Assembly: GCA_020636315.1 (NCBI GenBank)
Contig: JACJYA010000003.1
Span: forward strand, 558,001 to 622,000
Length of the DNA: 64,000 bases
Reading direction: 5' to 3'
From: Lewinellaceae bacterium
Lineage (GTDB): Bacteria > Bacteroidota > Bacteroidia > Chitinophagales > Saprospiraceae
The notes under the pieces are model-generated. The model was not told the origin of the DNA. It saw nothing but the letters and a program-made list of their open reading frames with translations, and made no database searches. Below are positions 52,472 to 59,702 of this stretch, one piece after another (position 1 is the first letter of the stretch; every line of letters starts with the position of its first letter). The position numbers and the translations under genes were made by a program.

Positions 52472-53902
52472 ATGAATAAACGATTCCCTCTTTTCCTTCT
52501 GCTTTGCCTAAGCATTTTTTCGCTTTGGGGCCAGCCCCTGGCCTTTCCCGAAGCCGACGGCTACGGCCGGTTCACGGTTGGAGGCAGAGGCGGCAAAGTT
52601 TTTGTCGTCACCTCCCTGGAAGACCAGAATGACGATCCGGCGCCGGGCACTCTGCGCTATGCCATTGAACAGAAAGGCGCCCGGACGGTCGTTTTCGCGG
52701 TTTCGGGCGTCATCCAGCTCCAGGAGGATCTTCGCATAAAAGGAGACAGCATCACCATTGCAGGCCAAACCTCCCCCGGAGGTATCTGCCTGCGCGGCGC
52801 AACCACGCGCATCGACGCCGACCAGGTGATCATCCGCTATCTCCGCTTCCGGCTCGGCGCCATTGAACCGGATGATGACGCCGCCACCGGAGCCCGCCAT
52901 AAGGATATCATACTCGACCACTGTTCCTTCAGCTGGGGAATTGACGAGACCGCCTCTTTTTACATCAACCGGAATTTTACCATGCAGTACTGCATCATCT
53001 CCGAAAGCCTGGCGAATGCCGGCCACATCAAAGGCCCGCATGGTTACGGAGGTATCTGGGGAGGCTCAGGGGCTTCTTTCCACCATAACCTCATCGCGCA
53101 CCACACCAGCCGCAACCCCAGGATTCAGGGCTACCGGTACCGCTACAAGCCCCCATACCCACAGGCAGAGGAACTTACCGACATTCGCAATAACCTGATC
53201 TACAACTGGGGGTTCCACAGCATGTACGGAGGGGAAAACGGACAATTCAACATCGTCAATAATTACTTTAAACCGGGGCCCGCCACCACTGCTGAGCGCT
53301 TCTTCCAGTTCTCAGGCGGCGATTCGGACCTGGATTACGGCAAGGCCTACGTAGCGGGTAATTACTACGAGGGCAAACCCGAATGGCTGAAAGACAACAG
53401 CAAAGGGCTCGATATCAAACCCTGGGTTAAAGGGGCGGAGGCTCCTGATGTACGGGCCTGCCTCACGGCCCAACCGTTCCCGCCTTCTATTTTGCCCTGG
53501 TTTACCAATGAAACCGATTACCGGCACACCGAAACGGCCGAGCAGGCCTATCAACGGCTGGCCGTGCAGGAAGAAGTGGGCGCCAACCGCAACGCCCATG
53601 GTTTCTTTCCGGATCCTGTGGACCGCCGCCTCCTGGAAGAAACCAGAGCAGGAACTGTCCTGCACGGAAACGGCATCATCGACAGCGAGAAGGAAGTACT
53701 GCCCAGTTGGGATGCCTACGATGAGCAATTCCGGCAATTCTCCCCACTCCCCGATGAAGATTTGAATGGCCTTCCCGACGCCTGGGAGAAAGCTAATGGC
53801 GTGAGTGACGCCAATGCTTATGGCCTCAGCAGTACATATACCAATATTGAGGTTTACTGTAATGAGCTTGGGGCAGTTAAAAAAAAAGCCCAGGTGAAAT
53901 AG
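52472..53902 (+). CDS. Pectate lyase, PL1 family (second copy), possibly continued by frameshift
   Basis: A 476-residue secreted lyase with a signal peptide from the ATG at 52472. It shows AFPEADGYGRFTVGGRGGKV, SITIAGQTSPGGICLRGATT, VIIRYLRFRLGAIEPDDDAA, KDIILDHCSFSWGIDETASF, HGYGGIWGGSGASFHHNLIA and HHTSRNPRIQGYRYRYKPPY, so the calcium and catalytic regions of PL1 are intact. The C-terminal tail (DEDLNGLPDAWEKANGVSDA) matches the first copy. Nine codons before its stop is a run of nine A residues (53879-53887). A -1 shift there continues into the DUF6807 coding frame, which has no start codon of its own, giving a predicted product of about 802 residues. Confidence 0.92.
   Translation: MNKRFPLFLLLCLSIFSLWGQPLAFPEADGYGRFTVGGRGGKVFVVTSLEDQNDDPAPGTLRYAIEQKGARTVVFAVSGVIQLQEDLRIKGDSITIAGQTSPGGICLRGATTRIDADQVIIRYLRFRLGAIEPDDDAATGARHKDIILDHCSFSWGIDETASFYINRNFTMQYCIISESLANAGHIKGPHGYGGIWGGSGASFHHNLIAHHTSRNPRIQGYRYRYKPPYPQAEELTDIRNNLIYNWGFHSMYGGENGQFNIVNNYFKPGPATTAERFFQFSGGDSDLDYGKAYVAGNYYEGKPEWLKDNSKGLDIKPWVKGAEAPDVRACLTAQPFPPSILPWFTNETDYRHTETAEQAYQRLAVQEEVGANRNAHGFFPDPVDRRLLEETRAGTVLHGNGIIDSEKEVLPSWDAYDEQFRQFSPLPDEDLNGLPDAWEKANGVSDANAYGLSSTYTNIEVYCNELGAVKKKAQVK
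53879..53887 (+). other. Nine-A slippery run at the PL1/DUF6807 junction
   Basis: The zero frame reads GTT AAA AAA AAA GCC and then stops at 53900-53902. Read as A-AAA-AAA it is a possible -1 slippage site; transcriptional slippage or a past indel (or a sequencing error) would have the same effect. After a -1 shift the frame runs AGC CCA GGT without a stop into the DUF6807 domain. Confidence 0.55.
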
Positions 53903-54879
53903 TCCGGTTTATTCCCCGGGATTCTCTCCAGCGTATCGATGTATTCGTCGGAGGGAAATTTTTCACCTCCTACCTTTACCGGAAGGCCCCCCTGAAAAAA
54001 CCAGTTTTGTTCCCTCTCCTCGCCGCCAACGGCACAGAAGTTACCCGGGGTTTTCCGATCGCCACCCGGCCCGGCGAACGGGTGGACCATCCCCACCACT
54101 ACGGCCTTTGGTTTAACCACGGAGATGTCAACAACATCGATTTCTGGAACAACTCGGATGCCATCCCGGAAAAGAGGAGGCTGCATTATGGCACAATTTT
54201 ACACAAAGGTGTCACCCTAATGGAGGCCGGCGAACAAGGGCGCCTGGCCGTTGAAAAGGATTGGGTAATGCCGGACGGGCAGGTGATCCTGAAGGAAAAC
54301 ACCGAGTACACCTTTTCCGGAGGCGAACACTCCAGGCAGATAGATCATTACACTGCTTTGACTGCAGCACAGGGAAAAGTGCGTTTTGAAGATTCCAAAG
54401 AAGGCATGTTCGCCCTGCGGGTAGCCCGCCAACTGGAGCTGCCCTCCGACGAACCGGTGATCCTGGCCAATGAATCCCTGGAACCGGCTTCCGAAAAAGT
54501 GATCAGCCGGGAAGGCGTAACCGGCAATTACCTCAATAGCGAAGGAATACAAGGCTACGAGGTATGGGGCCGGCGCGCCCGTTGGGTAAAGCTATCCGGC
54601 GAGATGCAAGGCGACAGCATCGCCATCGTGATCATGTCTGCCCCGGAGAACCCCAATTACCCACCCCACTGGATGGCCAGGGGTTACGGCCTGTTCGGGG
54701 TCAATCCGTTCGGGAGTAAGGTTTACACGGAAGGAGCAGAAGAACTGAATTTCGAACTGCAGCCCGGAGAATCGGTAGCCTTCCGCCACCGGGTCCTGAT
54801 CTTTGATGGGCATGATCCTTCTGCGGAAGAGGTGGAAGCGGCGTATAAGGCTTTTACGAATGGCAAAAATACAGAGTAA
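53887..54879 (+). CDS. DUF6807 (PmoA-like) domain, lacking its own start; likely -1 extension of the PL1 gene
   Basis: This frame encodes about 330 residues of a DUF6807-type protein. Conserved segments are RIDVFVGGKFFTSYLYRKAP, NGTEVTRGFPIATRPGERVD, HPHHYGLWFNHGDVNNIDFW, and PPHWMARGYGLFGVNPFG. The first of these lies upstream of the only possible start (TTG 54007), and no ATG, GTG or TTG occurs between the stop at 53878-53880 and 54007. A start at 54007 would also remove any signal peptide. The simplest reading is that the domain is translated by a -1 shift at the nine-A run of the PL1 gene, or that a fusion gene has been broken there. Function of DUF6807 is unknown; it is common near sugar oxidoreductases and glycan enzymes. 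Confidence 0.65.
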   Translation, partial: SPGEIVRFIPRDSLQRIDVFVGGKFFTSYLYRKAPLKKPVLFPLLAANGTEVTRGFPIATRPGERVDHPHHYGLWFNHGDVNNIDFWNNSDAIPEKRRLHYGTILHKGVTLMEAGEQGRLAVEKDWVMPDGQVILKENTEYTFSGGEHSRQIDHYTALTAAQGKVRFEDSKEGMFALRVARQLELPSDEPVILANESLEPASEKVISREGVTGNYLNSEGIQGYEVWGRRARWVKLSGEMQGDSIAIVIMSAPENPNYPPHWMARGYGLFGVNPFGSKVYTEGAEELNFELQPGESVAFRHRVLIFDGHDPSAEEVEAAYKAFTNGKNTE

Positions 54880-54949
54880 TGCTGCAACCGGGCGTTTCCG
54901 CTATAAAGCCCTGTCGTTGAAAATTCTCCTACCTCAATGCTAAGGAGGA

Positions 54950-54997
54950 TGTCAGACAAGATGGAAGGCATTTCGGAAGTGCCTTTCCATCTGACAC
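54950..54997. terminator. Bidirectional terminator-like hairpin between convergent genes
   Basis: TGTCAGA and AGATGGAAGGCA on the left pair with TGCCTTTCCATCT and TCTGACA on the right, with one bulge and a five-base interruption. A T-rich stretch (AAATTTTC) follows on the plus strand. It lies between the DUF6807 stop and the convergent esterase stop. Confidence 0.45.
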
Positions 54998-55029
54998 CAA
55001 ATTTTCAACAAGGAGGTTGGGCGGAGGCC

Positions 55030-55917
55030 TCACGGCGCCACCACGCCCCTGTTCTTCAGCCAGTCAGCCAGCCTGTCCTTCCAGGTGGAAAGCACGGGGT
55101 CATCCGGGGCAAAGCCGACTCCATGCCTGCCTTTTTCATAAATGTGCAACTCGGCAGGAATACCCGCTTCCCGAAGCGCCAGGTAGAACCGGACGCTGTT
55201 CTCGGCAGGTACGGCAGTATCCGCATCCGTGTGGAACAAAAAGGCGGGAGGCGTCAGAGGCTTCACCTGAGTTTCGTTAGAAAGAAAATCCACATCCTCC
55301 GTTCGGGGTGTCGCGCCCAGCAGGTTGCGGCGGGACCCGGCATGCACGTATTTGGTATTCAGGGAAATGACCGGATAGGCCAGCACCATAAAATTGGGCA
55401 GGCAGCTCACACGCTCTACCGGATCCTCAGCTTCCGGCCGGCCGTCGTCGAAATGGGTGCCCAGCGTGGAGGCCAGGTGGCCGCCGGCCGAAAAGCCCAT
55501 CACCCCGATCCTGTCCGGGTCGATGCCCCATTTTTGAGCGCCGGAACGAATGATCCGAAGGCCCCGCCTGGCGTCATTGAGCATGGCCGGGTGCTGGTAC
55601 TCCGTTCCTTCCGGGTTGCCCAGCCGGTATTTGAGGACGAAAGCGTGAACACCTAGAGAATTGTACCATTGGGCGATCTTTGTGCCTTCCTTTTCCATTG
55701 CCAGGTGGCCATACCCTCCTCCGGGGCAGATCATGACGGCTGCGCCGGTAGCTTTATCCACATCAGCAAGGTAAATGAATAAAGAGGGTTTATCTTTGGG
55801 TTCCTGCCCAATGGCGCCGGGAGCCCCCTGTGGGTACAGAAGGAGTTCTTCCTGTGCCGGGAGGAGCACAGGTGAAAGCAAAACGAGCAAGGCCAGGGTA
55901 TGCAATAATCTGTTCAT
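55030..55917 (-). CDS. Secreted alpha/beta-hydrolase esterase
   Basis: A 295-residue esterase counted from the ATG at 55917, which begins a clean signal peptide (MNRLLHTLALLVLLSPVLLP); an upstream frame reaches 56016 but has no signal-like character. The oxyanion region is CPGGGYGHLA, the nucleophile serine is in GVMGFSAGGHLASTLG, the acidic residue is in FLFHTDADTAVPAENS and the histidine in YEKGRHGVGFAPDD. This is the layout of carbohydrate acetyl esterases near xylan and pectin genes. It points toward the plus-strand run and ends at a shared hairpin. Acetyl removal from pectin is inference. Confidence 0.85.
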   Translation of the reverse strand: MNRLLHTLALLVLLSPVLLPAQEELLLYPQGAPGAIGQEPKDKPSLFIYLADVDKATGAAVMICPGGGYGHLAMEKEGTKIAQWYNSLGVHAFVLKYRLGNPEGTEYQHPAMLNDARRGLRIIRSGAQKWGIDPDRIGVMGFSAGGHLASTLGTHFDDGRPEAEDPVERVSCLPNFMVLAYPVISLNTKYVHAGSRRNLLGATPRTEDVDFLSNETQVKPLTPPAFLFHTDADTAVPAENSVRFYLALREAGIPAELHIYEKGRHGVGFAPDDPVLSTWKDRLADWLKNRGVVAP

Positions 55918-56414
55918 GATCCGATCCATGATAAGCGTTTTTTGTTTTGTCCCATTATTTTTTCCCAAAAGCCCGTTTCCACCAGGCACTGCCCACGCCA
56001 CGTTGTCCATTGCCATTAAGTTAACGTGAGGTTTGACCTAACTATCCTGTTTTCCAGCAAGATAAGCCAGATTTAGGTTGAGGCTAAGGTTGAGATTGAG
56101 GGGCCAAGACTGGCCAACGAAGCAAAATGGATAAAATATTCCTTTCCCCGGGCGCTCTTCAGCCCCAGCCTTGCCTCAACCTCAAACCTCACGTTAAGTT
56201 AAGAAAAACAGCCGCCTTAACTAAATGGGGTTGTCACGTTGTCCGGCGCATGGTGCTTCCGGGGTTGTTGCGCAAACCAACAGACTTAAGGATTAAAAAA
56301 TGGCCAATGTTCGTATCAAGGGATAAAAATAACAATTACCTGTATATTGAAGCCAGGTTGCCAGTGGGAAATCATTTTCTCAAAAAATCGTTATTTTTAA
56401 TAAAAATTACAGGC
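55918..56414. other. 497-bp divergent region
   Basis: Between the divergent esterase and DUF4058 genes no further gene is supported. The region is dominated by element D (56017-56202). The last 60 bases before the DUF4058 ATG are AT-rich and could hold its promoter, but no exact TAnnTTTG with a -33 element was found. Confidence 0.4.
56017..56202. repeat. Intergenic inverted repeat with tandem words (element D)
   Basis: TTAACGTGAGGTTTGA (56021-56036) is the exact complement of 56182-56197 (16 bp). A second pair, AGGTTGAGGC (56075-56084) with GCCTCAACCT (56173-56182), is nested in it. The left arm has repeated GGTTGAG-like words. The arms are separated by about 85 bases of unrelated sequence. 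Confidence 0.7.
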
Positions 56415-57209
56415 ATGAAACCACCTTTTCCCGGAATGGATCCCTGGCTGGAGGGCCATGTATGGCCGGATGTACATCATGGGCTTGCCTTTGTTTTTAA
56501 AGAGCAACTGGTATCTAAAGTCGTTCCAAAATATTTTGTCCGAGTGGAGACTTATACTGTAGAGGATACTTCTCCGGAAGAAGAAGTGGGTATCATGTAT
56601 CCCGACGTGGAAATATTGAAAAAACAACCAGAACCGGCCCAAATGCCGGTTAGCCAGGGAACAGAAGGTATAGACGTACTCACTCCCGTCACCATGATCA
56701 TCCCCCGGCCCGTCATCGAAGTAAACATTCCGGTTGTTGAGATCAGGGATCGGGAAAACCAGCAACTGATTACGGCTATTGAGATCCTTTCACCGGTGAA
56801 CAAACGGGGGAAAGGGCTGGATAAATACCGTGAAAAACGGCAACTGTTGCACGAAGACGGTGTTCACCTGCTGGAAGTTGACCTTTTGCGCCGGGGCCAG
56901 CGCCCCCTGAATTACCCGACCCTGCCCCGGGCAGCTCATTATTTTGTTATGCTGTCCAGAGGAGACCGCTACAAAACAGAGGTTTGGGCCATGACCATTC
57001 GGGATAAGCTGCCCGTGGTGCCGATCCCTTTAAAGTCGCCTGACCCGGATGTTCGGCTCGACATTGGCGCCGCATTTAATGAGGTTTATGAACGCAGCCG
57101 ATACGAGCTTTCCGTCAAATATAACAACGAACCGGCGCCGCCTGCTTTTTCAACAGAGGATATGCAGTGGCTGCAGGGGATTTTAAAAGAGAAGAAGCTC
57201 CTGTCCTGA
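56415..57209 (+). CDS. DUF4058 family protein
   Basis: A 264-residue protein. The start KPPFPGMDPWLEGHVWPDVH and the segment AIEILSPVNKRGKGLDKYRE, then LLEVDLLRRGQRP, are diagnostic of DUF4058. The conserved acidic and lysine residues in EILSPVNK and EVDLLR have the spacing of nuclease-fold enzymes (E-x-K-like), though the function is not established. The ATG at 56415 matches the family start; an open frame upstream to 56127 crosses element D and is rejected. In my knowledge the family is more common in Cyanobacteria, Chloroflexota and Planctomycetota than in Bacteroidota, so transfer is possible. It has no link to pectin that I can see. A terminator follows. Confidence 0.85.
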   Translation: MKPPFPGMDPWLEGHVWPDVHHGLAFVFKEQLVSKVVPKYFVRVETYTVEDTSPEEEVGIMYPDVEILKKQPEPAQMPVSQGTEGIDVLTPVTMIIPRPVIEVNIPVVEIRDRENQQLITAIEILSPVNKRGKGLDKYREKRQLLHEDGVHLLEVDLLRRGQRPLNYPTLPRAAHYFVMLSRGDRYKTEVWAMTIRDKLPVVPIPLKSPDPDVRLDIGAAFNEVYERSRYELSVKYNNEPAPPAFSTEDMQWLQGILKEKKLLS

Positions 57210-57226
57210 AATCAGGTAGGGACAAC

Positions 57227-57259
57227 CTTCCAGTGTTTTCAAAACCTGGAAGTGTTTTT
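57227..57259 (+). terminator. Intrinsic terminator of the DUF4058 gene
   Basis: CTTCCAG (57227-57233), one bulged base and GTTTT pair with AAAAC and CTGGAAG (ending 57252); TGTTTTT follows. It begins 17 bases after the stop. Confidence 0.7.
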
Positions 57260-57297
57260 CCGGGAGCAGTGAAAGAAAAACCGTGCCTCCCACAGTG

Positions 57298-57390
57298 CTT
57301 TTTTCTCACCTCACTCGGCCCCACCCCAAATTCCTCTTTGAACACCCTGGTAAAATCATCAGGGCTGTCAGGTGAAAGAATAAACCGATT
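57298..57390 (-). pseudogene. Remnant of an AraC-type (possibly hybrid two-component) regulator C-terminus
   Basis: The minus strand encodes, after an in-frame stop, PDDFTRVFKEEFGVGPSEVR followed by KK. This is the second HTH and exit helix of AraC-family regulators; the intact sensor at 16.9-21.2 kb has SFSRVFRQEFGMTPTEFVEG at the same place. Only about 25 recognisable residues remain and no upstream regulator sequence is seen, so it is a relic left by deletion. A second regulator may once have controlled the GH105 side of the locus; that is inference. Confidence 0.65.
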
Positions 57391-57493
57391 ACGCCATTAA
57401 TTTGCCCTATAGCAGTATAGTATAGAATGCTACACTTATTGGTGCAAAACCTAGCACTCTGGGTGCAAAAAAGGGCTTTTCGAAATTCGCAAT

Positions 57494-57557
57494 GGGAATG
57501 TTCTGGGTTTCTGGGCTCCCTCGCAACGAAGAACTCAGAAACCCAGAAACTATGAAC
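57494..57557. repeat. Intergenic inverted repeat with tandem words (element E)
   Basis: TTCTGGGTTTCTG (57501-57513) is the exact complement of CAGAAACCCAGAA (57536-57548). Outer words GGGA-x-TGTTC and GAACA-x-TCCC extend it with one mismatch each. The arm contains two copies of a TTCTGGG word. Confidence 0.65.
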
Positions 57558-57629
57558 ACTCCCGGAGTGGCGCAAAGTGGACTATCCCACTAAACTCTTT
57601 CAAGAACACACCAAGTCCCCACCAGCCAA

Positions 57630-57719
57630 CTAAACCCCTATTAGGCCTCCAAAAGGGCTAAACCCCATGAAGTTTCCAAAAAGCTAAACCCCCAAAAGCT
57701 TCCAATTACCTAAACTTCT
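57630..57719. repeat. Degenerate 26-28 bp tandem repeat
   Basis: CTAAACCCC-type starts recur at 57630, 57658, 57684 and 57710 (spacings 28, 26, 26), each of the first three followed after a few bases by a CTCCAA/TTCCAA word. The copies are too divergent for a CRISPR array. It ends directly at the GH105 stop. Confidence 0.55.
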
Positions 57720-57725
57720 CCCCTC

Positions 57726-58871
57726 CTACTCCATCCGATACACCTCCGAGCCCGCCAGCAAAAACGCCCCAGTACTATAGTCTTCAAAGTCCGGCACCTT
57801 GTCGTAGCTCAGCGGCTGCCCGTCTTTGGGTTCTTTACCAGTGCTTTGCAGGTAGCCAAGGAAGCCGTTGGGATGTAAGGCGTCGTTGACCATGGCGTTC
57901 CAGGCTTTTATGATGATCGGGCGGTATTTTTTCTCCTTCAGAATACCATTATTAACGCCCCAGGCCAATCCATAGACGAACATGGCCGTCCCGCTGGTTT
58001 CCTTTCCGCCAAAATGGGTAGGGTCGTGCAGGCTGACGTTCCAGAAGCCGTCCTCCCGTTGTACTTTGGCCAGGGCTTTGGACATGCGTTTCAGGTCTTT
58101 GATGTATTCCTTCCGGTGGGGAGCATTCTCCGGGATGATATCCAGGACTCTGGCCAGTGCCACCAGCACCCAGCCATTGCCCCGCGACCAATAGCAGTCT
58201 TCTCCGTTCGGTTCTTTGTAAGGCGGGTCAAAATCGGCATCGCGCCACCACAGGCCGTCCTTTTTGTTGAACAGGCCATTTTCCCCTTGTTCCTCTTTGG
58301 TGAATTTGTACATTTCGTACATCCGTTCGAAGTAGGATTCATCATTATAGATTACCCCCAGTTTGGCGAAAATAGGCATCCCCATCTGTATGGCGTCGAT
58401 CCAGGTCCAGTCGTCAATCCTGGAGGTGCCCATCATGTTGTCGATGGAGGCCTTAATGGCCTTGATACGCTCCGGCTGCGGGTCAATGAGATAAAGGTCG
58501 ATGTACGTCTGGCCGGCGCACTGGTTGTCCGCGTTCCGGGTATTGGTATTGCCATCTCTGAGATCCCAGTTGTGGAATTCTGCCCAGCGTACGGCATAGT
58601 CATAGAATTCCGGTTGCGGATCGATCTCGTACAGGGCCATGAGCCCTTCGTAGTAAACGGCCCGGGTCCAGATATTGCTGGGCCGCTCTTTGTTGGTGAT
58701 GATGGTTTTTCCCACATCCGGCCATTTTTTCATAAAGTAGGCATTGGCCAGGCACATCTTTTCCAAAACATCCTTTTTCGCCGGCAATGTCTGCGCTTTT
58801 ACCGGCAGGGCAAAAACAATAATAAGAATAACCATCCAACCTGAAAACTGAACAATCCTTTTCATAAGCAT
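57726..58871 (-). CDS. GH105 unsaturated rhamnogalacturonyl hydrolase
   Basis: A 381-residue secreted (alpha/alpha)6-barrel enzyme that removes the unsaturated galacturonyl unit left by pectate or rhamnogalacturonan lyases. Family features are ERPSNIWTRAVYYEGLMALY, AEFHNWDLRDGNTNTRNADN, CAGQTYIDLYLIDP, DWTWIDAIQMGMPIFAKLG with the catalytic Asp, NGEDCYWSRGNGWVLVALAR, and HFGGKETSGTAMFVYGLAWG. A signal peptide ends near LPVKAQ, so it acts in the periplasm. Start may be 58871 or the ATG at 58865. Its product, a 4-deoxy-5-keto uronate, would need KduI and KduD, not found in the window. Confidence 0.92.
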   Translation of the reverse strand: MLMKRIVQFSGWMVILIIVFALPVKAQTLPAKKDVLEKMCLANAYFMKKWPDVGKTIITNKERPSNIWTRAVYYEGLMALYEIDPQPEFYDYAVRWAEFHNWDLRDGNTNTRNADNQCAGQTYIDLYLIDPQPERIKAIKASIDNMMGTSRIDDWTWIDAIQMGMPIFAKLGVIYNDESYFERMYEMYKFTKEEQGENGLFNKKDGLWWRDADFDPPYKEPNGEDCYWSRGNGWVLVALARVLDIIPENAPHRKEYIKDLKRMSKALAKVQREDGFWNVSLHDPTHFGGKETSGTAMFVYGLAWGVNNGILKEKKYRPIIIKAWNAMVNDALHPNGFLGYLQSTGKEPKDGQPLSYDKVPDFEDYSTGAFLLAGSEVYRME

Positions 58872-58977
58872 CCTGTCTTTTTAAATTTTTATTTTTGGAA
58901 TACCGTCCTAACCTATTGTATATCAGTTAATAATTTTCTATATTAAGCAGCTATTCTCTTCACCTAATTGAACATTT

Positions 58978-59631
58978 ATGAAAAAGAAGTACACTCTGCT
59001 GGCCATTGCCGCGCTCGCACTGAGCCTTTTCGCCTGTGAAAAAGAACAGGTATCCATCGACAAACCTTCCACCCCCGTAAACCTGACTCCCGAACAAAAA
59101 CTGGATCAGCTGAACATGCCCGCAATCCTCTTCCAGTATTCCTATGTAAACCTGGAAACCGGCGAAGAGAGCGGATGGATCATCGACCGCTCCGGGTATG
59201 TCAAAATCTACCATTCTACCCTTAGCTCCGGCGCCACGCCTTCTTCCGAAAATGAGAAATGGAATGAAGCCGAACTGGCAAGCCTGTACGCCAAGGCCAC
59301 GGAAACGGTGTCAAACATTGGAACCGAAGAGCTCCTTTCCCGGGCTCATCAGGGGCTGGCGCTGAGCAAAAAGTTCCTGAGTGGCGCCGAGGTCAATGAG
59401 AATGCCAACTACATCGTTGGGTTTTATGCCTTTACATCGTCCACTTCTTCCACCAGCCAAAGCAACCATAACCAGTGCAGCGGCGCAGCCAGTTACAACA
59501 ACGATACCCCGGGCGAGGCAAGCATCAACCGGATGATCATCGGCCTTTCCGGCCACCTCAACCGCCATGAAACCTCCACCTACGCCACCAATCTTCATCA
59601 GTGGCTGGTTGCGTTGAATGAGGGTTTGTAG
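58978..59631 (+). CDS. Predicted lipoprotein of unknown function
   Basis: A 217-residue protein with a lipoprotein signal (LSLFAC after MKKKYTLLAIAALA). No family is recognised. The middle has an acidic helix (SENEKWNEAELASLYAKATE) and the C-terminal part is rich in Ser, Thr and Asn with two cysteines at most. It is divergent from the GH105 gene, with a 106-base AT-rich gap between, and converges on the GH65-like gene. It is the only gene here with no visible link to pectin. Confidence 0.6.
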   Translation: MKKKYTLLAIAALALSLFACEKEQVSIDKPSTPVNLTPEQKLDQLNMPAILFQYSYVNLETGEESGWIIDRSGYVKIYHSTLSSGATPSSENEKWNEAELASLYAKATETVSNIGTEELLSRAHQGLALSKKFLSGAEVNENANYIVGFYAFTSSTSSTSQSNHNQCSGAASYNNDTPGEASINRMIIGLSGHLNRHETSTYATNLHQWLVALNEGL

Positions 59632-59639
59632 TTTATTCG

Positions 59640-59700
59640 AAATTCGTTAATTCGTGCATTCGGGATTCGTTTTTCGTGCACTACGGATCCCGAATACACG
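59640..59700. repeat. Intergenic inverted repeat with tandem words (element F)
   Basis: ATTCGGGAT (59658-59666) is the exact complement of ATCCCGAAT (59687-59695); CGTG and CACG extend it past one mismatch. The left arm repeats ATTCGT words. It fills the gap between the converging lipoprotein and GH65-like genes. A similar half-element (GATTCGTTGATTCGGGG) lies at about 27027-27043 after eda. Confidence 0.6.
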
Positions 59701-59702
59701 GG

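Larger units (their letters stand above)
57210..57725. other. 516-bp convergent region with relics and repeats
   Basis: This gap between DUF4058 (plus) and GH105 (minus) holds a terminator (57227-57259), a remnant of an AraC-type regulator on the minus strand (57298-57390), element E (57494-57557) and a degenerate 26-28 bp tandem repeat (57630-57719). No intact gene is seen. It has the look of a site where sequence has been lost and rearranged. Confidence 0.55.

Noticed and set aside
54007..54015. TTG at 54007 as the true start of the DUF6807 gene
   Set aside because: It would remove the conserved first strands that are encoded upstream in the same frame, and leaves the protein without a signal peptide.
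56127..56414. N-terminal extension of the DUF4058 protein
   Set aside because: The extension crosses an intergenic inverted repeat, and the family begins at the PFPGMDP segment.
57630..57719. CRISPR array
   Set aside because: Repeat units are degenerate and too close together, no constant repeat and unique spacer pattern is seen, and no cas gene is near.
58014..58844. A 276-codon plus-strand frame opposite the GH105 gene
   Set aside because: Antisense shadow of a well-supported GH105 enzyme.
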